A stretch of 64,000 nucleotides of DNA from Vreelandella zhanjiangensis DSM 21076 (GTDB taxonomy: Bacteria; Pseudomonadota; Gammaproteobacteria; Pseudomonadales; Halomonadaceae), in the NCBI RefSeq assembly GCF_000377665.1, contig NZ_KB898648.1:62001-126000 (forward strand), written 5' to 3'. The notes under the pieces were generated by a model that saw only the letters and a list, made by a program, of their open reading frames with translations, made no database searches and was not told the DNA's origin. Shown here piece by piece: positions 18,358-25,786 of this stretch. Each line of letters starts with the position of its first letter. Positions within the stretch are counted from its first letter, which is position 1. A program made the position numbers and the translations under genes.

Positions 18358-20754
18358 GTGACGCCATTACGCTTATTACCCTGGCTAGGCATCTGGCTGA
18401 TGACACTATTTGTGTTGTTGGCAACGCCGGCATTAGCCCAAACGACAACGTCGGCTGCCGAGGATCCTGCACCGCCACCGGCAGAGGAGCAGGCTTCTTA
18501 CGAGGCGCTTGCGGATCTGCTTGAAAATGAACAATCACGACAAGAGTTAATTGATGTGCTGCGCAGTCAGGCGTCGGCGCTGCCGGCTGGTCTTGAAGCG
18601 GAATTATCGCCTGAGGCCGCCGCCGCAGGTGGTAATGTGTCGCCTGAGGATGTGTCACTGCCTCGCCAGCTCGCCGAACTTACCAGCCGAGTAGTCACCG
18701 ATATTGGTGGACAGATTGAACAGGCGGCCTCCGTGGTCGGCGATCTGTTTACCGGTAGCGGTGACAGCTCAAGCACGTTCGACGCGGCGGCGTTTACCCA
18801 GGCGGCGATTAATCTGGGTATCGTGATTGTTGCCACGTTTGCACTGTTTTTTGTGTTACGCAGGCTTGGCAAGCCCGCGTTTGCCAAGGTGAGCCGCTGG
18901 TCGTTAACCGGTACCGGTCTAACGCCGGTGCTAAGGCTTATCCTATGTGTTGCTATCGCGGCGGTTATCGACTTTTTGATTGTCGGTTTAGCGTACGTAG
19001 GCGGCAACCTGATCGCTACGTTTGCCGTGGGGCAAACGGGCGAGCTTTCCACGCGCGCATCGCTGTTTCTCAATGCCTTCCTGATTATCGAACTGTTCAA
19101 GGCCGTCATGCGTATGCTTTTCTCCTCCCGTTACGAGGGGCTACGCCTGCTGCCTATTTCTGCCCATGAAGCGTCTTATTGGAACCGTTGGCTGGCGCGT
19201 CTGATCGGTATGGTGGGATATGGCTTGATGGTCGCTGTACCGCTGGTCAATTTCTATCTGGGTGTATCGCTGGGGCAAGCGGTCGGTACGTTGATCATGA
19301 TTATCGCCTTTGTCTATGCGGTGAGCGTGGTGCTTAAAAACCGCGTACGCCTGCGAGGCAACATGAATGCGATCGCTGCCAATACCACCATGACCGCAAG
19401 CCGCGTATCGCTACAGCTATTTGCGCGTACCTGGCACCTGTTTGCGCTGTTGTATTTTTTGATCGTGTTTGTACTGACCCTGACGCGTCCGGGCGATGCG
19501 TTACCCTTTGTGCTATTTGCAACTCTGAAAACGTTAGCGGCCGTAGTGGTTGGCCTGCTGGCGTCTACGTTCCTGACCCAAACCATTGGACGGCGTATTC
19601 AACTATCCGATGATTTACGCCGCAAGCTGCCGATGCTCGAACATCGCCTGAATAGCTACGTACCCAATGCATTACGCGTGCTAAGAACGGTGATTCTAGT
19701 AGCCGTGATCATGGTGGTGCTGGATGCCTGGGGCGCCTTTAATTTAGCGGGCTGGTACGCCTCTGAGCGTGGCGCTCACTTGGTCGGCAACCTGATCAGC
19801 GTCGCGGTCATCCTTATTGTGTCGCTGGGTGTCTGGCTGGCACTGGCAAGCCTGATCGAGCATAAGCTCAACCCGGAAACCGGCACCGGCGAGCCCTCGG
19901 CACGTGCTAAAACGCTGCTGAGCCTGTTCCGTAACGCCCTGGCGATCGCCATGGTGACGATTACGGGCATGATCGTTCTCTCGGAAATCGGTATCAACAT
20001 CGGGCCGCTGATTGCCGGTGCCGGTGTGCTGGGTCTGGCAATTGGTTTTGGCGCCCAGAAACTGGTGCAGGATGTGATCACCGGGGTATTCATTCAGATT
20101 GAAAACGCCATGAATACCGGCGATGTGGTCACCCTGGGAGGAATTACCGGTACCGCCGAGCGGTTAAGCATCCGCTCTGTGGGTATTCGCGATCTTTCCG
20201 GCACCTACCATATCGTACCGTTCTCAAGCGTAGATACCGTATCCAACTATATGCGCGACTACGGTAACCACGTGGGCGAATACGGTATTGCTTACCGTGA
20301 AAGCATCGATGACGCGATTGAGCAGCTCAAGCTGGCCTTTGAGGATCTGCGTTCCAGCCAGGAGCATGGCTTCAAGATACTGGCTGATCTGACCGTTGCC
20401 GGTGTCGTTGCCTTGGCAGATAGCTCGGTCAATATTCGTGTGGTCATCAAGACGACTCCGGGCGATCAGTGGGGCGTTGGACGTGCCTACAATCGCTTAG
20501 TGAAGATGCGCTTTGACGAAGCCGGTATCGAGATTCCGTTCCCGCATACCACGCTCTACTTTGGCCAGGACAAGTCAGGCTCTGCGCCGCCCGCTAACCT
20601 GCGTGTGATGCAGCAAGCCTTCACCATTGATGGCAGTCCGGCAGGGCAGCCTAAAGCGGCTGAGCTGGTAACGGATGATCGGCATAATCCGCACAAGGCT
20701 GATTCCACATCGAAAAACCCTGAGCACCATAAGCCTGATGAAGAAGATGTCTAA
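18358..20754 (+). CDS. MscS-family mechanosensitive channel (YbiO-like)
   Basis: 798 residues. A signal peptide (LLPWLGIWLMTLFVLLATPALAQ) leads an Ala/Glu-rich periplasmic region to about residue 140, then roughly ten membrane helices. The pore helix and MscS beta domain appear in IGINIGPLIAGAGVLGLAIGFGAQKLVQDVITG, followed by FIQIENAMNTGDVV and a C-terminal domain, then a hydrophilic tail rich in His, Asp and Lys. Length and layout fit the YbiO (moderate-conductance) group. GTG start after GGGAGG. The role is solute release at hypo-osmotic shock, apt for a salt-adapted organism. Ended by a strong terminator. Confidence 0.93.
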   Translation: MTPLRLLPWLGIWLMTLFVLLATPALAQTTTSAAEDPAPPPAEEQASYEALADLLENEQSRQELIDVLRSQASALPAGLEAELSPEAAAAGGNVSPEDVSLPRQLAELTSRVVTDIGGQIEQAASVVGDLFTGSGDSSSTFDAAAFTQAAINLGIVIVATFALFFVLRRLGKPAFAKVSRWSLTGTGLTPVLRLILCVAIAAVIDFLIVGLAYVGGNLIATFAVGQTGELSTRASLFLNAFLIIELFKAVMRMLFSSRYEGLRLLPISAHEASYWNRWLARLIGMVGYGLMVAVPLVNFYLGVSLGQAVGTLIMIIAFVYAVSVVLKNRVRLRGNMNAIAANTTMTASRVSLQLFARTWHLFALLYFLIVFVLTLTRPGDALPFVLFATLKTLAAVVVGLLASTFLTQTIGRRIQLSDDLRRKLPMLEHRLNSYVPNALRVLRTVILVAVIMVVLDAWGAFNLAGWYASERGAHLVGNLISVAVILIVSLGVWLALASLIEHKLNPETGTGEPSARAKTLLSLFRNALAIAMVTITGMIVLSEIGINIGPLIAGAGVLGLAIGFGAQKLVQDVITGVFIQIENAMNTGDVVTLGGITGTAERLSIRSVGIRDLSGTYHIVPFSSVDTVSNYMRDYGNHVGEYGIAYRESIDDAIEQLKLAFEDLRSSQEHGFKILADLTVAGVVALADSSVNIRVVIKTTPGDQWGVGRAYNRLVKMRFDEAGIEIPFPHTTLYFGQDKSGSAPPANLRVMQQAFTIDGSPAGQPKAAELVTDDRHNPHKADSTSKNPEHHKPDEEDV

Positions 20755-20782
20755 TCAGTCAGGTTGATGCTGTTATAAAGCT

Positions 20783-20821
20783 AACATGGGCCGCCTTTGG
20801 GCGGCCCATGTTGTTTTTTTT
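20783..20821 (+). terminator. intrinsic terminator of the MscS gene
   Basis: 13-base perfect stem AACATGGGCCGCC, TTTG loop, then a run of nine Ts. Lies just before the convergent pteridine reductase gene. Confidence 0.92.
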
Positions 20822-20833
20822 AGGAAACATGTT

Positions 20834-21580
20834 TTAGGCAACATAGTTTTCCGAGTGTCTGCCTTCCAGATAGATCGACTCGCCACCATCGACACATAGC
20901 ACCTGCCCGGTGACAAAATCATTATCCAGCAGGTAATGCACGGCCTGGATCAGATGCCCAGGCGTTCCCTGCCGATGAAGCGGGATTCCCTCCAGGCGCC
21001 AGGCAATATAGTCATGATTACGCTGCGCGGTGGGCAACACGACGCCCGGCGCAATGCCGTTAACCCGGATATGTGGCGCGAACTCGATTGCCGCCATTTG
21101 CGTCATCTCCGCCAGTCCCTTTTTAGACAGCAAATATGCCGCATACGGATACTGGTGATAAGCCACTTTATTATCGATGATATTAATCACGCAGCCCTTG
21201 GGAACCGCATCGGCAAAGTGGCGGGTTAACAACAGCGGGGTAAACAGATTAATGCGAAACTGGGTTTCCAGCATGGCTAAATCGGTTTTCGCGATAGGTG
21301 CTGCCTGGTAAGACGAGGCGCTGTTAAACAGTACGCTTAAATGAGGAAAACGCGCTTTGGCAGTATGAATCAGCGTATCTAAAGGGTCGTGCAGAAAGTT
21401 ACACGGCAATATTTCACACTCACGTCCTTTCCCACGAATATATGCCGCTACTTCTTCGGCCTCTTCTCGCGAGCTATTAACGTGTAAGGCAATGTCATAC
21501 CCCGCGTCTGCTAATGCTTCGGAAAAGTACCGCCCTAAGCGGGTCGCGCCCCCGGTTACTAATGCAGCTTTAGAAGTCAT
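20834..21580 (-). CDS. folM: FolM-like dihydromonapterin/dihydropteridine reductase (SDR)
   Basis: 248-residue short-chain dehydrogenase. The nucleotide-binding turn is TGGATRLGR (residues 9-17), with Arg/Ser-rich NSSREEAEE following as in NADPH users. The usual catalytic Ser is replaced by Asp136 (IIDNKVAYHQY), with Tyr149 and Lys153; the Asp-13-Tyr-4-Lys spacing is that of pteridine reductase PTR1 (Asp181, Tyr194, Lys198). This, plus a divergent HPPK gene next door, supports a pterin substrate. E. coli FolM reduces dihydromonapterin. It could supply tetrahydromonapterin for aromatic amino acid hydroxylases. Confidence 0.8.
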   Translation of the reverse strand: MTSKAALVTGGATRLGRYFSEALADAGYDIALHVNSSREEAEEVAAYIRGKGRECEILPCNFLHDPLDTLIHTAKARFPHLSVLFNSASSYQAAPIAKTDLAMLETQFRINLFTPLLLTRHFADAVPKGCVINIIDNKVAYHQYPYAAYLLSKKGLAEMTQMAAIEFAPHIRVNGIAPGVVLPTAQRNHDYIAWRLEGIPLHRQGTPGHLIQAVHYLLDNDFVTGQVLCVDGGESIYLEGRHSENYVA

Positions 21581-21740
21581 TGAGTGTCCCTGTATTTAAT
21601 CGTTATGTAATGACTGCGTGTATCTTGCGTTTATTGTTAGTCGTTTTATGGCTTGCACACTAAGAGCGTAGCGCTAGTCTGAGAGTTGGTCATTAACTGA
21701 TCCTAAGATTGTTTCGACTACCTCCAATGGGGTTATCGCT

Positions 21741-22184
21741 ATGCCAATAACGGCGTTACGCGCAGGGCAGGGCACCGCACTTCACGAGTGTTTGATTTCT
21801 ATCGGTTCGAATATCGAACCGGAGTTAAACTTTACTCAGGCGTTAAACCTTTTACGCACCGAATGCGATCTAGTGGCACACTCTCAGGCCATTCGCACGC
21901 CACCGGTGGGCTTTTTAGATCAACCTGATTTTCTCAATGCCGCGCTATTGATCCGTACGCCGCTGACCTATGAAGCGTTTCGCCTCTATTTAAAGGCGGT
22001 GGAAAACCGCTTGGGGCGCGTGCATGGCCCGAACAAATCAGGCCCTCGCACGATGGATCTGGATATTGTGGCGTGGAATGGTGAACTACTGGATCAGGGA
22101 TACTTTGAATACGATTACGTCCGGCTCCCTGTTGATGAGGTGCTTACCGTCAGCGGACGTTCTTTAATGACAAAAAAAGGTTAA
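21741..22184 (+). CDS. folK: HPPK-family pyrophosphokinase (FolK)
   Basis: 147 residues, a bit shorter than the usual 155-165. The family marks are ISIGSNIEPELN at 20-30, TPPVGFLDQPDFLNAAL at about 53-69 and RVHGPNKSGPRTMDLDIV at 93-110, which carries the magnesium-binding Asp106 and Asp108. Transfers pyrophosphate from ATP to 6-hydroxymethyl-7,8-dihydropterin in folate synthesis. It is transcribed away from the FolM-like reductase; the usual panB/pcnB neighbours are absent, so it may be a second copy specialised for this pterin locus. The C-terminus is truncated relative to E. coli FolK. Confidence 0.88.
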   Translation: MPITALRAGQGTALHECLISIGSNIEPELNFTQALNLLRTECDLVAHSQAIRTPPVGFLDQPDFLNAALLIRTPLTYEAFRLYLKAVENRLGRVHGPNKSGPRTMDLDIVAWNGELLDQGYFEYDYVRLPVDEVLTVSGRSLMTKKG

Positions 22185-22208
22185 CGATTTATCCGCTCAG
22201 GCCGATAA
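22182..22208 (+). promoter_or_regulatory. sigma-28 (FliA) promoter of the flagellin gene
   Basis: TAACGATT, 11 bases, then a perfect GCCGATAA. The FliA consensus is TAAAGTTT-N11-GCCGATAA, so the -10 is 8/8 and the -35 is 6/8 with ideal spacing. The -35 begins on the TAA stop of folK. The flagellin start codon is 54 bases downstream. Confidence 0.85.
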
Positions 22209-22261
22209 CTCTATGGTCGCTATTCAGCAAGCGCCGAGCTTCTCCCCTGTGAGGGTTTATA

Positions 22262-23080
22262 TTGTTTAGCCTGAATACCAATCTAACCTCGCTGCTGGTG
22301 CAGAATAATTTGCGCAACAGCCAGCAGGCAATACAGACCTCCATGCAACGGCTATCGTCGGGCTTGCGTATTAACAGCGCCAAGGACGATCCGGCCGGGC
22401 AGGCGATCGCCAATCGAATGGGCGCGCAAATCCGCGGCATGCATCAGGCTATCCGCAATACCAACGACGGGATTTCGCTGGTACAAACGGCTGAAGGCTC
22501 GCTTAATCAGATCAACGACAACCTGCAGCGGATTCGTGAGCTGAGCGTACAGGCGGGCAACGGTACCTACACGGCCGACGACCTGTCCTCAATTCAGGAC
22601 GAAATCGACCAGCGGCTTGAGGAAATCGACCGCATCGCAGGGCAGAGCAACTTCAACGGTATCAATCTGCTGGGGGAGGCGCGCAGCCTTAATATCCAGG
22701 TGGGGGCCAATGCAGGCAATACCATCAGCGTTCGTATGGCAGCCATGGATAGTGACGCATTAGGCCTGAATGGCTTTAGCGTACTTAAAGACAGCACTAT
22801 TGATAAACCCATAGACAAGCTTGATGAAGCCATCAAAAAATTGGATCAGCAGCGCAGCTATTTCGGCGCGGTACAAAACCGTTTTGAAAGCGTGATCGAC
22901 GGCCTCAACAATAACATTGTGAATCTCTCGGCCGCGCAGTCACGTATTCAGGACACCGATTACGCCAAAGAAGTCTCTAACCTGATCCGCGCGCAAATTC
23001 TCCAGCAGGCGGGCATGTCGATACTCGCTCAGGCCAACCAGCAACCGCAGATGATCCTGCGCTTGCTAGAGGGTTTATAG
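22262..23080 (+). CDS. short flagellin
   Basis: 272 residues, made only of the conserved D0/D1 ends with no hypervariable middle. The N-terminus reads SLNTNLTSLLVQNNLRNSQQAIQ...MQRLSSGLRINSAKDDPAGQAIANR and the C-terminus ends with SRIQDTDYAKEVSNLIRAQILQQAGMSILAQANQQPQMILRLLEGL, both typical FliC. TTG start 6 bases after GAGGG. A near-consensus FliA promoter precedes it. No other flagellar gene is in the window. It could be a minor or alternative filament subunit next to a main flagellar cluster elsewhere. Hook-associated FlgL is unlikely given the FliC-like ends. Confidence 0.93.
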   Translation: MFSLNTNLTSLLVQNNLRNSQQAIQTSMQRLSSGLRINSAKDDPAGQAIANRMGAQIRGMHQAIRNTNDGISLVQTAEGSLNQINDNLQRIRELSVQAGNGTYTADDLSSIQDEIDQRLEEIDRIAGQSNFNGINLLGEARSLNIQVGANAGNTISVRMAAMDSDALGLNGFSVLKDSTIDKPIDKLDEAIKKLDQQRSYFGAVQNRFESVIDGLNNNIVNLSAAQSRIQDTDYAKEVSNLIRAQILQQAGMSILAQANQQPQMILRLLEGL

Positions 23081-23352
23081 GCGCCCTAAGCAGTCAAATC
23101 TATATCTTGTTTTTCGAGCGTTTGCTATTCCTTTCTTGCTGTCTTTCATCCTTACTTTTCAAACATCAGGGCTTGATGTGCTATATGCATTCCATTTTGG
23201 AATGGGTTAAGCGTTTTTTTTCGTTTGTCGACCGACGTATGAATTTGCTTTGATAAGGTCATTAAGCCTTGAATGGCAAACGAAGCAACGGCCCTGATTT
23301 TTCCATGCCCGTGCCGCTGTCAGCCTGACAATACGTTATAGAGAGCCGTGAA

Positions 23353-24714
23353 ATGACGCAGTCCGTGTTTCTAGCCACTAATAATATTCGCGACCGTTTC
23401 TCCAAAGCCATGTCGGCGATGTATCAAACGGAAGTCCCCCAATACGGCACGCTATTGGAGTTGGTCGAGCAGGTAAACCAGGAAACGCTTAGCCAGCAGC
23501 CAGCGCTACGCCGCCGCCTGGAAGCTCAGGGCGAGCTTGCGCGCTTGAGCGTAGAGCGCCACGGGGCGATTCGCGTGGGCTCAGCCGAAGAGCTATCCAT
23601 GCTGCGCCGCTTGTTTGCCGTAATGGGCATGTACCCGGTGGGCTATTACGACCTTTCTGAAGCGGGGGTACCGGTTCACTCCACCGCGTTTCGTCCGGTT
23701 GAGGATGACGCGCTGGCCTGCAACCCGTTTCGCGTTTTTACCTCGCTGCTGCGCCTGGAACTCATTGAGAGCGAGACGCTGCGCCAGCGTGCCGAAGAAA
23801 TTCTGGCCAAGCGGGATATTTTCACGCCCGCCGCCCGTGATCTTATTGAGCGTTTTGAAACCCAGGGTGGGTTAACCTCTGAAGAGGCGGATCAGTTCGT
23901 TAAAGAAGCCCTGGAAACCTTCCGCTGGCATCAGGATGCCACGGTAGATCTGGATACCTACCAAGCGCTGAGCGATGAACACCGTCTGATTGCCGATGTG
24001 GTGTGTTTTCGTGGGCCGCATATCAACCATTTAACGCCGCGCACGCTGGATATCGACGAAGTTCAGCGCCGTATGCCAAGCGTGGGCATGAACCCCAAGG
24101 CGGTTATCGAAGGCCCGCCGCGCCGTGAGGCGGCCATTTTGCTACGCCAGACAAGCTTCAAAGCGTTAGAGGAGTCGATCCGCTTTGCAGGCGATGCCCA
24201 AGGCACGCATACCGCCCGGTTTGGCGAAATCGAGCAGCGCGGCATGGCGCTCACGCCGAAAGGGCGCGCGCTTTATGATCAGCTGCTTAACGAAGGCCGT
24301 AAACAAACCGCGGGGCTGGATAACAATGCTCACCAGGCGGTCATGAACAAGGTATTTGCCGCCATGCCGGATAGCGATGAAGCAATGCGCCGTGAAGGTC
24401 TGGCCTACTTTCACTACCATCTTACAGAAGCTGGGAAAGCCGCTGCAGGTGATGCCGGCACCGATATGAACGCCCTGATTGCCAAAGGGCTGGTAGAGGC
24501 GCAGCCGATTACCTATGAAGACTTCTTGCCGGTCAGCGCGGCGGGTATCTTCCAATCAAACCTGGGCGGTGGCGAAAACGCAGCCTATGCGGGCAATGCC
24601 AACCGCGAAGCGTTTGAAGAGGCCCTTGGCGTCCCGGTGACCGATGAGCTGGCGCTTTATGCCGAGCGCGAACAGGCCTCCAAGCAGCGCGTTTTGGCAT
24701 CATTGGAAGGTTAA
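23353..24714 (+). CDS. 2-oxoadipate dioxygenase/decarboxylase, HglS/YdcJ family (DUF1338)
   Basis: 453 residues (E. coli YdcJ 447). A VOC-fold iron enzyme; characterised HglS turns 2-oxoadipate into D-2-hydroxyglutarate and CO2 in D-lysine breakdown. Visible: VERHGAIRVGSAEELSMLRRLFAVMGMYPVGYYDL with the first metal His, VCFRGPHINHLTPRTLDID with the second, and FGEIEQRGMALTPKGRALYD with the metal-binding Glu and substrate-binding region. TAGAGAG lies before the ATG. The 272 bases upstream hold no gene. A GlcD/D-2-hydroxyacid-type dehydrogenase at 61.4 kb could take the product further. Confidence 0.9.
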   Translation: MTQSVFLATNNIRDRFSKAMSAMYQTEVPQYGTLLELVEQVNQETLSQQPALRRRLEAQGELARLSVERHGAIRVGSAEELSMLRRLFAVMGMYPVGYYDLSEAGVPVHSTAFRPVEDDALACNPFRVFTSLLRLELIESETLRQRAEEILAKRDIFTPAARDLIERFETQGGLTSEEADQFVKEALETFRWHQDATVDLDTYQALSDEHRLIADVVCFRGPHINHLTPRTLDIDEVQRRMPSVGMNPKAVIEGPPRREAAILLRQTSFKALEESIRFAGDAQGTHTARFGEIEQRGMALTPKGRALYDQLLNEGRKQTAGLDNNAHQAVMNKVFAAMPDSDEAMRREGLAYFHYHLTEAGKAAAGDAGTDMNALIAKGLVEAQPITYEDFLPVSAAGIFQSNLGGGENAAYAGNANREAFEEALGVPVTDELALYAEREQASKQRVLASLEG

Positions 24715-24736
24715 CTGCGCTATATACTTGCTTAAT

Positions 24737-24765
24737 ATTCAGGCCGCCTAACCAGCGGCCTGAAT
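24737..24765. terminator. hairpin between convergent HglS and LysR genes
   Basis: ATTCAGGCCGC pairs perfectly with GCGGCCTGAAT around a 7-base loop. It lies in the short gap between two convergent genes, so it probably ends both transcripts although U tracts are poor. Confidence 0.65.
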
Positions 24766-24768
24766 GGT

Positions 24769-25665
24769 TTATACGCGGCATTCAGCGCTGGCCGTAATGT
24801 GCTCGACAAAGCGGCGTACTTTACCCAGTTCCCCCAGGTGCTCTGGATAAACAAGATAATATGCGCTTTCGCTGTATAAACGATGCGGCCAAGCGAGTAT
24901 AAGGCGCTCGGCGGCTAGCTCTTCATCCACGGTAAAGTGCGGCACTAAAGCAACGCCCCCTCCTGCCATGGCGGTGCGTACCAGCATGGGAAAGGTCTCA
25001 AAGCGGGTGCCGTGATAGCTGCGGTCGGTGACGATCTTCTGGCTTGCAAACCAGTGGTGCCAGGCATCCGGGCGGGTAGAAAGATGCAGCAGCGGTAAGC
25101 GCGCTAAATCGCTGGCGGCAGCCACGCGGTGGTGGGCCAAAAATGCCGGGGAAGCAACGGCGACCATCTCCTCATCCACAAGCTTATGACAGGCCAGATT
25201 AGGCCAACTGCCGTGACCATAAAATAGTGCGATATCAATATTCTGCTGCTCAAGATCAAAATCTTCCACGCGATCATGAAACTCCAGGCTAATACCCGGA
25301 TTAGCGGCTAGAAAGGGCGGTAGCTTATCGGCAAGCCAACGACTGCCAAAGCTTGGCAGCGTGGCGACTTTGAGCACTTCACTATTGCCGCTATAGGTCA
25401 TGATTGTCTGGGTCGTCATCTCAAGCTGAGTGAGTACTTTGCGTACATCGCTCAGAAAGATCGCGCCTTCAGGCGTGAGCAACAGGCTGCGCCTGACACG
25501 GCGAAAGAGTTTGTGCTGAAGGGCTGCCTCAAGATGAGCAACCTGCTTACTTACCGCACTTTGGGTAAGATTCAGCTCATCGGCTGCCCGGGTAAAGCTC
25601 ATATGACGTGCCGCCGCCTCAAAGCACTGCATGGCGACGGTAGAAGGAAGGTTGCGTGATGCCAA
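24769..25665 (-). CDS. LysR family transcriptional regulator (GcvA-like)
   Basis: 298 residues. N-terminal winged helix with LPSTVAMQCFEAAARHMSFTRAADELNLTQSAVSKQVAHLEAALQHKLFRR, then a GcvA-like effector domain with LKVATLPSFGSRWLADKLPPF and GGGVALVPHF. It lies downstream of the BCCT carrier gene in the same direction and convergent to the HglS gene. E. coli ydcJ (same family as HglS) also neighbours a LysR gene (ydcI), but in a different orientation. Likely targets are the BCCT gene or the HglS gene; sequence alone cannot choose. Confidence 0.93.
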   Translation of the reverse strand: MASRNLPSTVAMQCFEAAARHMSFTRAADELNLTQSAVSKQVAHLEAALQHKLFRRVRRSLLLTPEGAIFLSDVRKVLTQLEMTTQTIMTYSGNSEVLKVATLPSFGSRWLADKLPPFLAANPGISLEFHDRVEDFDLEQQNIDIALFYGHGSWPNLACHKLVDEEMVAVASPAFLAHHRVAAASDLARLPLLHLSTRPDAWHHWFASQKIVTDRSYHGTRFETFPMLVRTAMAGGGVALVPHFTVDEELAAERLILAWPHRLYSESAYYLVYPEHLGELGKVRRFVEHITASAECRV

Positions 25666-25731
25666 AGGGGAAGCTCCTGATCACCTATTAATCATCCCGA
25701 TGGCTAAGAAGGACGACGTAGAGGGGAATCA

Positions 25732-25767
25732 TAGCGTATGAGGCGAGCAGATTCGCCTCATACGCTA
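25732..25767. other. 15-base perfect inverted repeat between BCCT and LysR genes
   Basis: TAGCGTATGAGGCGA and its exact complement flank a 6-base loop (GCAGAT). No U tract follows on either strand. It may act as a transcript-end or processing hairpin separating the BCCT from the LysR message. Confidence 0.6.
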
Positions 25768-25786
25768 GCAGGCGCTGGGATAACGC

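Noticed and set aside
22262..23080. Hook-associated protein FlgL instead of flagellin
   Set aside because: Both ends match FliC-type D0/D1, and the sequence ends in the typical flagellin C-terminal helix.
23188..23204. CATTCCATTTTGGAATG as the flagellin terminator
   Set aside because: The T run begins about 10 bases after the stem and the stem is weak, so I did not list it as a feature.
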